Part shown: piece after piece, positions 23,869-32,069 of the stretch
How the letters are laid out: each line of letters starts with the position of its first letter
Numbering within the stretch: position 1 is the stretch's first letter
DNA from: Thermoproteota archaeon
GTDB lineage: Archaea; Thermoproteota; Korarchaeia; Korarchaeales; Korarchaeaceae
Direction: 5' to 3'
Assembly (NCBI GenBank): GCA_027491555.1
Contig: JAOZGN010000013.1
Span: 1 to 64,000 of the forward strand
DNA length: 64,000 nt
Translations under genes and position numbers: made by a program
The notes under the pieces: model-generated
Told to the model about the DNA's origin: nothing
The model's database searches: none
The model's input: the letters and a program-made list of their open reading frames with translations, nothing else

Positions 23869-25107
23869 CTACTCCCTCACCCCCGGGTAGCCCACCTTGG
23901 GCCTCTCCGGCTCCTCTCTGGCGCTGAGAACCTCCTCGGCGATCTTCTTCAGGAGCTTCGGCGGCATGTCCCTGCCTCCGAGGCCGTAGATGTAGCCGAG
24001 CACCGGCGGCCTGTCCCTAAGGCTGTAGAGGGCCGACCTTATCTCCATGAAGAGTGGCCCGCCCTCCGCGCCGAAGCTGGCGCTCCTGTCGAGCACTCCT
24101 ACAGAGGAGACGCCCGACGCGAACTTCCTTATCTCGTCCGCCGGGAAGGGCCTGAAGGTCCTGATCCTGAGGGAGCCCACCTTCTTGCCCTCCTCCCTGA
24201 GTTCGTCGACTATCGCCTTCATAGTGCCCATCGTGCTCCCGATGCCAATTATCAGGGCATCCGCATCCTCCGCCCTGTAGGGGTCGAGCAGGCCGTCACC
24301 GTAGGACCTCCCGCTTATCTCTGCAAACTCCCCGTGGATCTGCTTGATCACCTCGGGGGCCCTCCTCATGGCCTCGATCTGCTGCATCTTGTGCTCGAAG
24401 TAGTAGTCGTATAGGTCCAGCGGGCCTATGGAGATCGGATACTTGGGGTTCAGCATGAACGGGATCTCCTTGTCGCCGTAGAACTCGGGCAGCTTGATCT
24501 TGGAGGGCTTCCTGTACCCTACGAAGTCCGAAACGACGTCTTCAGGCAGAATCTGGACGTTCTGCATCGTGTGGGAGATCAGGAAACCGTCGAGCATGAC
24601 CATGACCGGGAGCTGGACGTCCTCGTGCTCCGCTATCCTAAAGGCCTGGATCGTGTTGTCGTACGCCTCTTGGGCGTCCTCGCTGTAGATCTGGATCCAG
24701 CCAGAATCCCTAGCGCCCATGGAGTCGCTGTGGTCGCAGTGGATGTTGATAGGAGCGCTCAGGGCCCTGTTGACGACTGCCATCACGACAGGGGTCCTGC
24801 TGGAGGCGACGATGTAGAGGATCTCCCACATGAGGGCGAGGCCGTTAGCCGCCGTGGCCGTGAAGGCCCTGGCTCCAGCGATGGAGGCGCCCCAAGACGC
24901 GCTCAGGGCGCTATGCTCGCTCTCGACCCTGATGATCTCCGAGTCCATCAGGCCGTCGTTAATGAACTCGGCTATCCTCTCCATGATGATCGTCTGGGGG
25001 GTTATCGGGAAGGCGGCCACGACATCGACGTTGCTCTGCCTGGCCGCCCAGGCAACGGCCTCGTCCCCGTTGAGGGACATCATCCTCTGCTGAACGGACT
25101 TGGCCAT
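23869..25107 (-). CDS. porA: pyruvate:ferredoxin oxidoreductase alpha subunit
   Basis: About 412 residues, read from ATG 25107 (MAKSVQQRMM); ATG 25113 is also in frame. GDEAVAWAARQSNVDVVAAFPITPQT is the conserved N-terminal domain that binds the ThDP aminopyrimidine; RVESEHSALSASWGASIAG and FTATAANGLALMWE follow, and the CoA-binding C-terminal domain has DALIIGIGSTMGTMKAIV. Thirteen bases separate it from porB. Confidence 0.94.
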   Translation of the reverse strand: MAKSVQQRMMSLNGDEAVAWAARQSNVDVVAAFPITPQTIIMERIAEFINDGLMDSEIIRVESEHSALSASWGASIAGARAFTATAANGLALMWEILYIVASSRTPVVMAVVNRALSAPINIHCDHSDSMGARDSGWIQIYSEDAQEAYDNTIQAFRIAEHEDVQLPVMVMLDGFLISHTMQNVQILPEDVVSDFVGYRKPSKIKLPEFYGDKEIPFMLNPKYPISIGPLDLYDYYFEHKMQQIEAMRRAPEVIKQIHGEFAEISGRSYGDGLLDPYRAEDADALIIGIGSTMGTMKAIVDELREEGKKVGSLRIRTFRPFPADEIRKFASGVSSVGVLDRSASFGAEGGPLFMEIRSALYSLRDRPPVLGYIYGLGGRDMPPKLLKKIAEEVLSAREEPERPKVGYPGVRE

Positions 25108-25132
25108 CAACACACACCTCCCAAACCATCAA

Positions 25133-25408
25133 TCATCCTCTGACCATCTCGATGGCCTTCGTGGGGCACTCGTGGGCGCAGATGCCGCAACCCTTGCAGT
25201 GCTCGTAGTCGACGGTAGGGAAGTTCTCGCCGTCCCAGATTATGGAGCTGTCGGGGCAGAACACCCAGCACAGGCCGCACTTGATGCACTTCTCGTTGTC
25301 GATGACGGGCCTGAAGACTCTCCAGTCCCCGGTCTTGTACTTCACAGCTGGCTCGAACGGTACCCCAGCAAAGGGGATCTCCTTCCAACCCTTGAGCGCT
25401 GACATCAC
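25133..25408 (-). CDS. porD: pyruvate:ferredoxin oxidoreductase delta subunit (ferredoxin-like)
   Basis: 91 residues with two [4Fe-4S] cluster motifs: CIKCGLCWVFCPDSS and CKGCGICAHECPTKA. It relays electrons from PorB to free ferredoxin. Its start overlaps the porG stop by four bases (ATGA), so translation is coupled. Confidence 0.94.
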   Translation of the reverse strand: MMSALKGWKEIPFAGVPFEPAVKYKTGDWRVFRPVIDNEKCIKCGLCWVFCPDSSIIWDGENFPTVDYEHCKGCGICAHECPTKAIEMVRG

Positions 25409-25986
25409 GCGGTCACCTCCACCTTGGCCGGAGAGTGGGCAACCTCATTGAAGGCCCTCCTAACGGCCTTGACGTTCTTTTCGCCGATCTCGCCCTTCCA
25501 CCTCTCCCGGATGGACTCTTCGATCGCCTCCAGGGGAACGACGCCGGTGGCCTTGATCACGGCGCCCAGCATCGGTGTGTTCGTGACAGCCCTCCCTATC
25601 TCCTCAAGAGCCAGGGTCACCGCGTCCAGGGTCCAGACGTGGATGCTGTCGGGAACCCCTAGCCTGGAGCGGAGCTCCTCGGGGGACTCGTCCGTGTCGG
25701 CGATTAGATGACCTCCAGACCTCATGCCGCTAAGAATTGCGTCCCTGTCGGAGAGGAGGGTTCTGTCGATAACGACGACTATGTCTGGCTCGTAGATCAT
25801 GGAGTGGACGACTATAGGCTTGTCATCGATCCTGTTGAAGGCCAAAACAGGCGCGCCAGTCCTCTCAGGCCCAAACTGGGGGAAGGACTGTGCGTACTTT
25901 CCCGTGTTTATGGCCGCGGAGGCCAGGACCGCAGAGGCGCTCCAGACGCCCTGGCCCCCCCGACCGTGCCACCTGATTTCCAGCAT
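25405..25986 (-). CDS. porG: pyruvate:ferredoxin oxidoreductase gamma subunit
   Basis: 193 residues. EIRWHGRGGQGVWSASAVL is the hallmark N-terminal motif of the gamma subunit; AQSFPQFGPERTGAPVLAF follows. First gene of the porGDAB operon. The minus strand has a TATA-like GTTTTTTACATCC at about 26016-26030, roughly 30-40 bases before ATG 25986. Confidence 0.94.
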   Translation of the reverse strand: MLEIRWHGRGGQGVWSASAVLASAAINTGKYAQSFPQFGPERTGAPVLAFNRIDDKPIVVHSMIYEPDIVVVIDRTLLSDRDAILSGMRSGGHLIADTDESPEELRSRLGVPDSIHVWTLDAVTLALEEIGRAVTNTPMLGAVIKATGVVPLEAIEESIRERWKGEIGEKNVKAVRRAFNEVAHSPAKVEVTA

Positions 25987-26124
25987 TCGGGGACACCCCC
26001 GCGGCTCGATCCGTGGATGTAAAAAACGTTGACACAGTGGAATACGGACAGATCTCCTCCTCCTGAGAGTGTAGCTTGCTATCCCAGATGGGCCGAGCGA
26101 CGATCCAGGATCTCCCGAGCAGTC

Positions 26125-26146
26125 TAAACGGTCTTCGGGCCGTTTA
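26125..26146. repeat. inverted repeat upstream of the disulfide oxidoreductase operon
   Basis: TAAACGG at 26125-26131 and CCGTTTA at 26140-26146 form a perfect 7-base inverted repeat around an 8-base spacer. It lies 16 bases before the TATA-like box at 26162-26169, where an activator or repressor could bind. Confidence 0.4.
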
Positions 26147-26161
26147 AGGGCGTGAGAATAA

Positions 26162-26169
26162 CTTAAATA
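26162..26169 (+). promoter_or_regulatory. TATA box and strong Shine-Dalgarno for the disulfide oxidoreductase gene
   Basis: CTTAAATA at 26162-26169. A transcript would begin near 26190, downstream of the GTG at 26177. The following GAGGTGATC (26192-26200) is a near-perfect complement of the 16S rRNA 3' end and sits just before TTG 26204. Confidence 0.55.
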
Positions 26170-26203
26170 GCCTTGTGTGAGCAGGAGGTCGCGAGGTGAT
26201 CTA

Positions 26204-26920
26204 TTGGGACACCATGAGCACGTTCACGATAGAATAATTGACGAAAAGACGGCTTCAGAGCTCAAGGCTAGGCTCGAGGCCGAGATGAGGGACCCCGTCG
26301 AGGTCGTGGCCGTCGTTGGGGGTCACAACGCGGAGTACTCCCACTGGACAGCCCAGCTCATACGTGAGATCGCCGAGCTAAGCGACAAGGTCATCCCGAG
26401 GATAGTTGACGTGGCGGACAGTCAGGAGGAGGCCGAGGAGATGGGGGTTGACCCCGGGAGGACGCCCACGGTGCTGATAGGTCCCGACAGGGTGGCCATC
26501 CGGTACACCGGCGCCCCCTCAGGCTATGAGGCGTGGGCGTTCCTTGAGACCATAATCCTCACATCCAAGGGGGAGAGTGGGCTTTCTTCGGGCACAGTAG
26601 ATGCCCTAAGGAAGCTCGCCGAGCTGGGCAAGCGGGTCAAGCTGCAGGTGTACGTCACGCCCACGTGCCCGTACTGCCCTCACCAGGTCCTCCTGGCAAA
26701 CAAGTTCGCCATAGCCGTGCCCAAGACCATTGAGGCTGAGACAGTAGAGGCCTGGGAGAACCCGGACATGGCCGACTCGCTGGGAGTGAGCGCCGTCCCC
26801 GACACGGTTGTCTACGTCTACGAGGACGGGGAGTGGGTGGCGAAGGGCAGGCTCGTGGGAGTTCAGCCCGAGGAGAAGTTTGCAGTCGACGTCGTCATGT
26901 CTGCCCTGGGCGGGGAGTGA
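26204..26920 (+). CDS. protein disulfide oxidoreductase (tandem thioredoxin fold), one active site lost
   Basis: About 238 residues, two thioredoxin folds in tandem as in the archaeal PDO family. The C-terminal fold has VYVTPTCPYCPHQ (CPYC) with cis-Pro SAVPDTVV. The N-terminal fold has the cis-Pro segment (GRTPTVLIG), but the place of its CxxC reads GGHNAEYSHWTAQ, with no cysteine. Pyrococcus PDO has two active CxxC motifs, so this protein has one. It forms or reshuffles cytoplasmic disulfides with a thioredoxin reductase; a candidate lies at 52372-53406. TTG 26204 is chosen from the TATA and Shine-Dalgarno positions. SurE follows after four bases. Confidence 0.82.
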   Translation: MGHHEHVHDRIIDEKTASELKARLEAEMRDPVEVVAVVGGHNAEYSHWTAQLIREIAELSDKVIPRIVDVADSQEEAEEMGVDPGRTPTVLIGPDRVAIRYTGAPSGYEAWAFLETIILTSKGESGLSSGTVDALRKLAELGKRVKLQVYVTPTCPYCPHQVLLANKFAIAVPKTIEAETVEAWENPDMADSLGVSAVPDTVVYVYEDGEWVAKGRLVGVQPEEKFAVDVVMSALGGE

Positions 26921-26924
26921 GGGA

Positions 26925-27842
26925 ATGCCGTCTATCCTCATCACAAACGATGACGGCGTTAACTCCCCTGCCCTCAGGGCTCTTTGGCGCGCTCTCTTGG
27001 ACAAGGAGATCGGAGAGGTGACCTGCGTCGTCCCGGAGCGAGAGATGAGCGCCGCGGGGAAGGGGGTGACCCTCCACAAGCCCCTCAGGGTCAGGGAGAT
27101 CTACGCCAAGCTGGGCAGGGGGAGGTACGGCAAGGCCTACCTGGTGAGCGGGACCCCTGGGGACTGCGTCATGATCGCCCTAGGCGAGATCATGGCCGAC
27201 AGGCCCGACCTCGTGGTCAGCGGCATAAACATGGGCGACAACATCACCGTGGACAACCTGTTCACCAGCGGCACGATCGCCGGGGCTATTCAGGGCGTCC
27301 TCAACGGCATTCCCGCGGTTGCTTTCTCCGCGGAGATACCAGAGGCCCACAGGCCGACCACGCCCGAGGCTTTCTCGATCCACGGGAGGGTCGCGGCCGA
27401 GATCGCGGCCTGGGTCCTCGAGAACGGGCTCCCTGAGGGAGTGGACCTGCTCAATGTCAACTTCCCGTTTCGGATCTCGGACGACACCACCGTCAGGCTC
27501 ACCAGACTCGGGTGGACCAAGTTCGAGAACTACATCCTAGAGAGGCTCGACCCCCGCGGGAAGCCTTACTACTGGATAGGGTCCAACCCCCTGAGCGTTG
27601 ACGAGAGGGAGAGGGGAACAGATCTCTATGCGCTCATGGTTGAGAGGGCTATATCCATCACGCCCGTCAGGCTGCAGGCCACGTTCCCACTGCGGTTTGG
27701 GGACAGAGACTGCGAGCTCATGAAGAGGAGGTCCGCCGAAGCCAACACGAAGCTCCAAGAACTCGTTAAGCATCTGAAGAGTTTCTTAGGAGAGACCGCA
27801 AGGGTCAGGGTGCCCAGACGAGGGGGAGAGGTTAAGTCCTAG
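26925..27842 (+). CDS. surE: 5'/3'-nucleotidase SurE
   Basis: 305 residues. ILITNDDGVNSPALRAL has the metal-binding aspartates; VVPEREMSAAGKGVTL, VSGTPGDCVMIAL and VVSGINMGDNITVDNLFTSGT are the classical SurE motifs. Dephosphorylates nucleoside monophosphates. ATG 26925 lies four bases after the preceding stop, so a longer frame beginning inside that gene is rejected. Probably co-transcribed with the PDO gene and the cupin. Confidence 0.92.
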   Translation: MPSILITNDDGVNSPALRALWRALLDKEIGEVTCVVPEREMSAAGKGVTLHKPLRVREIYAKLGRGRYGKAYLVSGTPGDCVMIALGEIMADRPDLVVSGINMGDNITVDNLFTSGTIAGAIQGVLNGIPAVAFSAEIPEAHRPTTPEAFSIHGRVAAEIAAWVLENGLPEGVDLLNVNFPFRISDDTTVRLTRLGWTKFENYILERLDPRGKPYYWIGSNPLSVDERERGTDLYALMVERAISITPVRLQATFPLRFGDRDCELMKRRSAEANTKLQELVKHLKSFLGETARVRVPRRGGEVKS

Positions 27843-27871
27843 CCTGGGGTCACCCGTTCGGTGATTTTGCG

Positions 27872-28228
27872 TTGAGGCCCAAGGTCGGCAGCTACCGGGA
27901 CACCCCCGAGGAGCCCGTCGGCATCGCCAAGAACACGACTATCAGGTGGCTGATCTCCAAGCGAGACGGGGCACCGAACTTCGCCATGAGGCTCTTCAGG
28001 ATAGGCCCGGGCGGATCCATCCCTGCGCACTCCCACGACTGGGAGCACGAGATCTTCATCCTGAAGGGGAGCGGAAGCGTGAGGGTAGGAGAGGAGGAGT
28101 ACGAGGTGAGCGAGGGAACCTTCCTGTTCATCCCTCCGAACGTGGAGCACTACTACGAAAATACGGGGGAGGGGGACCTAGAGTTCCTTTGCCTGATCCC
28201 CCTCAAGGGAGTCCCACCGGGCAAGTAA
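27872..28228 (+). CDS. cupin-domain protein (copy 1)
   Basis: 118 residues, one cupin barrel. Motif 1 is IPAHSHDWEHEIFILKGSG (metal ligands His, His, Glu), motif 2 GTFLFIPPNVEHYYENTG (His). It starts at TTG 27872 (MRPKVGSYRD). A close paralogue sits at 41502-41858 with the same start, length and ending (PGK/LGK). The N-terminal half also shares RDGAPNFAMRLFR. Substrate unknown; small metal-binding cupins act as isomerases, dioxygenases or sensors. Confidence 0.85.
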   Translation: MRPKVGSYRDTPEEPVGIAKNTTIRWLISKRDGAPNFAMRLFRIGPGGSIPAHSHDWEHEIFILKGSGSVRVGEEEYEVSEGTFLFIPPNVEHYYENTGEGDLEFLCLIPLKGVPPGK

Positions 28229-28231
28229 ACG

Positions 28232-28648
28232 TCACACGTCCAGCGCAACGAAGCCGTAGGGCGTCTTCAGCGTCCTCCTGACCTCAGAGTCCAGTGCGAA
28301 GACGAACACCTCAAGCGTCGGCTCTACCACTGCCTCAAGCAGATGCCCCGCCACCAGGCTGGACTCGCTGGCCAGCGATACGTGGAGGTGAGGGAAGATG
28401 CTTCCGTCCTCCTTGACTGAGGCGTTCCCCATTAGCGAGACTACCTCGTGAAAGCCCTCCACGATCCTCTCTCTGTACACCCCTGCTGAGGGGTCGAATA
28501 CCCCGACTCTGGCCTTGGAGATCCCCCCTATGCCCATTATCGCCGCTCCCCTTACTCCGAATTCCTCCAGCCTCCTCGAGAGGGCGGAGATCACCTCATC
28601 CCCCGTGTCGAGCCTTATCACGTGTACGGCCACTAGGTTGGCCCGCAT
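28232..28648 (-). CDS. PPC (DUF296)-domain protein
   Basis: 138 residues. VIRLDTGDEVISALSRRLEEFGV, AAIMGIGGISKARVGVFD and FPHLHVSLASESSLVAGHL match the PPC/DUF296 domain, found alone in archaea and bacteria and attached to AT-hooks in plant DNA-binding proteins. The conserved histidine pair HLHV is present and may bind metal. Its start overlaps the stop of the SPFH gene (ATGA), so they form a two-gene operon. Confidence 0.8.
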   Translation of the reverse strand: MRANLVAVHVIRLDTGDEVISALSRRLEEFGVRGAAIMGIGGISKARVGVFDPSAGVYRERIVEGFHEVVSLMGNASVKEDGSIFPHLHVSLASESSLVAGHLLEAVVEPTLEVFVFALDSEVRRTLKTPYGFVALDV

Positions 28649-29628
28649 CAGCCCTCACCTATCGGGTAGAGTATGGGAAGCTGGGCGCCCTCGGGCGAGA
28701 GGACGATTATGAACCTAGTACCGTTGGCCTGCAGCTGGGCCAAGTTCTGGAGGAGGACGTAGAGCTGCGCAATGGCCTCCCTGTTTCCGCCGGCCTGTGC
28801 AATCAAGTCAATGGCGTCCGCCACGGCCTTCGCCTGAATTATCCTGGCCTGCGCCTCTCCCTGGGCCTCCAGGATCTTGGCTTGGGCAGAGGCGTTGGCC
28901 AGAATCAGCGTCCTGTTCCTTTCGTATTGGGCCGCGATCATCCTCTGCTGGGCGGCGAGCTTCGCCTGAATCGCGTTCATGAATTCGTCCGGCAGCCTTA
29001 TGTTCCTCACGTAGACCTCATCTATCACGAAGGCCCCTCCCACCTTCTCGTCCGAGTCGAGGTTCTTCTGCAGACGGTCCATTATCTCGAGTCCTATTCT
29101 CTGGCGGACCTCCGATATCATGGCGGCCTCGTACTGCGCTACCACGTCCCTAGCGACCTTCCTAATCTCCGGTATGAGAAACTTGTCCTCGTAGTCCAAG
29201 TTAGGGTAGGACTTCACGATCGCGGGGGCGTACTCCGGTCTGATGTGCCACCTGACCGTCAGGTCTATCCACGCCTGAAGGCCGTCCTTAGTCAGCGTCT
29301 CGATGGCCGGGTAGTCGCCGATCAGCTCTCCCCGGCCGACGAGGGCCTGCTGATACTCGGTCCACATGTGGACAGCGTCCGTGGCGACGTAGACGTTCTT
29401 CACTATCCTCCACGGGGCCTTGAAGCCTATCCTTGGTCCTATCACCGGGCTGGGGGAGATGTAGCCCGTGATGGGATCGACTATGACGCCCGCGTAGCCC
29501 AGGTTAACCCTGAACACGACCCTGTTGGCGGAGACGGCCACCAGAACGAGCAGAACGAGGATCGCAAGGAACTTGGAGAGCCTCCCACCGGAGCCCTCAG
29601 GGATCTTCACCTCAACCCTGCTAGGCAT
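28648..29628 (-). CDS. SPFH/prohibitin-domain membrane protein
   Basis: 326 residues. One N-terminal membrane helix (about 19-36, FLAILVLLVLVAVSANRVVF) is followed by the SPFH domain (LGYAGVIVDP, KDGLQAWIDLTVRWHI, AIVKSYPNLDYEDKFLIPEIR). A long Ala/Gln-rich coiled coil follows (about 225-290, AKLAAQQRMIAAQYERNRTL, EAQGEAQARIIQAKAVADA). Such proteins form membrane-associated rings and often regulate proteases. The last third has VLLQNLAQLQANGTRFIIV. Confidence 0.88.
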   Translation of the reverse strand: MPSRVEVKIPEGSGGRLSKFLAILVLLVLVAVSANRVVFRVNLGYAGVIVDPITGYISPSPVIGPRIGFKAPWRIVKNVYVATDAVHMWTEYQQALVGRGELIGDYPAIETLTKDGLQAWIDLTVRWHIRPEYAPAIVKSYPNLDYEDKFLIPEIRKVARDVVAQYEAAMISEVRQRIGLEIMDRLQKNLDSDEKVGGAFVIDEVYVRNIRLPDEFMNAIQAKLAAQQRMIAAQYERNRTLILANASAQAKILEAQGEAQARIIQAKAVADAIDLIAQAGGNREAIAQLYVLLQNLAQLQANGTRFIIVLSPEGAQLPILYPIGEG

Positions 29629-29741
29629 CTGGGCCCCCCGGTGAGGCCCCGGGAAATAAACCTGCGGTCAGCCGCGGATGCCGGGTTCATCGGCTACCGA
29701 CGATGCAAAGTGAATTAAGTTCGACGTCAAGTCGCAGAGGT

Positions 29742-30785
29742 ATGCGCAGAGCGGGTGCGCTGATTTCTCTGATGCTGCTGACCCTTCCGGCATCTGCACT
29801 CTCTTCATCGGCGGCGCAGAGTTACGTTACGATCCCGTGCGTCCCGTACCCGAAGTACCTCACCCTCATGGGCACCATAGGACCAGGGGAGTATCCCGCA
29901 TCCCTGTCTGTGGGTGGGGTGACCGTCCACTGGATGCACGACGGTCAGAGGCTCTACATAGGGCTGTCGAGCCCTGGTAAGGGCTACGTGGCGATCTCCT
30001 GGAGGAAGGTAGGTGAAGGAGGATGGGCCAACCTGATCGTCGCCTGGGTCTCATCTGGAAAGACGTATGTGGAAGACAGAAAGACAAGGGACGGCGCCAG
30101 CTCGCTCGACGACCCCAACGTTCTAGCGTGGGCCGGGAAGGAGGGCCCCTCCGGAACTACGGTCGAACTGGTGTACCCGCTTTCCACGGGAGATCCGTTC
30201 GACCCAATCATCAGTCCCGGGGACGTCATCGAGGTCACAGTCTCGTATAGTGCGGACAGCGACGACCCGGAGACCGAGCCTACACAGTCCGGAAAGGTCA
30301 CGGCCAAGCTGGACGACACCCCATACCCGGGAGTGGAGGCCTTCAGGCTGGTGTCCAGGTCGTCGGTGGATGCGGAGATGAACTCAGACCTGATCGACGC
30401 CTACTTCGGAGGACACTCTATGGACAGGTCTGGCGGGCTCGAGGTGGTGCTCGGAGGCCCATTCGTGAATCCAGACTGGCCATCGTCCGTGATAGAGTTC
30501 GTCCAGGCTGGAGGGTACTACGTGGGCCTGAAGTACGCCGGCGTTACCCTGAGGGCCGACTACGGCTACAAGGACTATGCAGCAGTGATCCCTGTGATCA
30601 AGGGAGACGAGATCACGCTCTTCATCGGCGGAGTGACGAGGTACGGCACAAGGGCTGGGCTCATCTGGGCTACATCGAACTTCCAGGCAGCTCTGTCGGC
30701 CAACGTCACGATAGTGTACTGGAGGGACAAAAACGGAGATGGGATCGTGGACCCAAAAGAGGTGAGGGTGGAGGCGAGGGCCTGA
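29742..30785 (+). CDS. secreted DOMON-domain protein with C-terminal surface domain
   Basis: About 347 residues from ATG 29742, about 22-30 bases after a TATA-like GAATTAAG; the ATG at 29703 is before that element. A signal peptide (GALISLMLLTLPASALSSSAAQ) is followed by a DOMON-like domain (VTVHWMHDGQRLYIGLSSPGKGY, then WRKVGEGG), a fold that binds haem or sugars. The C-terminal domain (LEVVLGGPFVNPDWPSSVIEF, FIGGVTRYGTRAGLIWATSN, YWRDKNGDGIVDPKE) resembles the second half of the protein at 13820-14815. Probably exported and possibly redox-active; no anchor is visible. Confidence 0.7.
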   Translation: MRRAGALISLMLLTLPASALSSSAAQSYVTIPCVPYPKYLTLMGTIGPGEYPASLSVGGVTVHWMHDGQRLYIGLSSPGKGYVAISWRKVGEGGWANLIVAWVSSGKTYVEDRKTRDGASSLDDPNVLAWAGKEGPSGTTVELVYPLSTGDPFDPIISPGDVIEVTVSYSADSDDPETEPTQSGKVTAKLDDTPYPGVEAFRLVSRSSVDAEMNSDLIDAYFGGHSMDRSGGLEVVLGGPFVNPDWPSSVIEFVQAGGYYVGLKYAGVTLRADYGYKDYAAVIPVIKGDEITLFIGGVTRYGTRAGLIWATSNFQAALSANVTIVYWRDKNGDGIVDPKEVRVEARA

Positions 30786-30791
30786 CCCTCG

Positions 30792-32000
30792 TCAGTAAGG
30801 GGGGATCTCGCCCTGGATGAGCCTCTCGACGAAGTTCGTTATGTCCTCCAGCTCCCGCTGGACGACGTCCTCGATGGCGGGTCTCACGTCGTTCAGCGAC
30901 ACCCCAGACTCCACGGACACCTCGGCGGCCGCAAGGGCCGGGTCGCTGATTGGGTGACCTATTCTGCTCAGGAGCCACACGTACGCCTCCTTGATGCCGG
31001 GAACCTCCTCGTGTATCTTCCTGGCTATGTGGTGGGTGAGGATGTTGTAAATCTTACCAACGTGGCTCACTGGGTTCTTGCCCGCTGCCGCCTCGCTGCT
31101 CCTGGGCCTCATGAGAGGGATCACTCCGTTGACGCCGTTCCCCCTCCCCACTTGGCCGGAATCGCCTCCCTCGGCGCTGGTCCCGAGAACCGTCAGGTAA
31201 ACGCCATCGACTCCCCTGCCGGGTCGATCCAGCGTGTTTATGGCTATGTTTATCTCCCTGAAGTCGTAGCTGTCTTTGACGAACGCATTGAGCTCCTCGA
31301 GGACCTCCTCCTTCATGCGGAAGTACTCCGACTCGCTGGAGACGAACCTGTCGACGAACGCTAGGGCTACCGTGATGTCAAGCCTGTCCCCCACTCTGTA
31401 CCCCATGACCTTGATGTCCTCGCCGGTCTCCGGGTGGCTCTTTTTGAACTCGGGGGAGTTGAGGAACTTCTCAATCTCCAAGACGGCCCTCTCGGTCCGG
31501 GAGAGTGGTGCGTAGCCTACCGCCGCCGAGGTGTCGTTGGCCCCTAGGTCGGATTTGCCCCTCCGGAAGATGTCCGTGAGTTCCGCGCTCCCTGGCTTGA
31601 GTTCTACTTGGTACCTCACATGCTCGTCGGGATCGACGAACCTGAGGTTCTCTCTTATCCAGCTCTTGGCGGCCCTGATTACTATCTCCTCTATAGGGAT
31701 CTCCTCACCGGCGTACACGTTCGTGGCCCGGTCCCCAAACACTATCAGCATGGGCTCGACGACCTTGCCCCCTCCAAACGCTGGCTCGGTGACGCCAGCC
31801 GCCAGGAGGGACTTGTCGGCGTTGTAGTGTAGGATGCCACCAAACCTCCTGAGGTACTCCCTATTCAGCTCAAGGGACACCCTCTCCATTATGGCATCGG
31901 ACATGGTGTCTGGGTGGCCTATTCCCTTCCTTTCGACGATCTCGATGGGCTGCTCATCCATTGGGACGCGGGCAGATCTTTCAACCACTATCCTGGCCAT
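30792..32000 (-). CDS. mat: archaeal S-adenosylmethionine synthetase
   Basis: 402 residues of the archaeal MAT type, distinct from bacterial Met[68 protein letters not shown] and [13 protein letters not shown] are conserved. Makes S-adenosylmethionine from ATP and methionine. A TATA-like CTTTATTTAG (32032-32041 on the minus strand) lies about 30 bases before ATG 32000, giving a short or no leader. Confidence 0.96.
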   Translation of the reverse strand: MARIVVERSARVPMDEQPIEIVERKGIGHPDTMSDAIMERVSLELNREYLRRFGGILHYNADKSLLAAGVTEPAFGGGKVVEPMLIVFGDRATNVYAGEEIPIEEIVIRAAKSWIRENLRFVDPDEHVRYQVELKPGSAELTDIFRRGKSDLGANDTSAAVGYAPLSRTERAVLEIEKFLNSPEFKKSHPETGEDIKVMGYRVGDRLDITVALAFVDRFVSSESEYFRMKEEVLEELNAFVKDSYDFREINIAINTLDRPGRGVDGVYLTVLGTSAEGGDSGQVGRGNGVNGVIPLMRPRSSEAAAGKNPVSHVGKIYNILTHHIARKIHEEVPGIKEAYVWLLSRIGHPISDPALAAAEVSVESGVSLNDVRPAIEDVVQRELEDITNFVERLIQGEIPPY

Positions 32001-32069
32001 TGGGGATCAGGGCAAGGGAGCAACGACTCTCCTAAATAAAGCTCAACAAGAGAAGAGCCGGCCGCAGAC

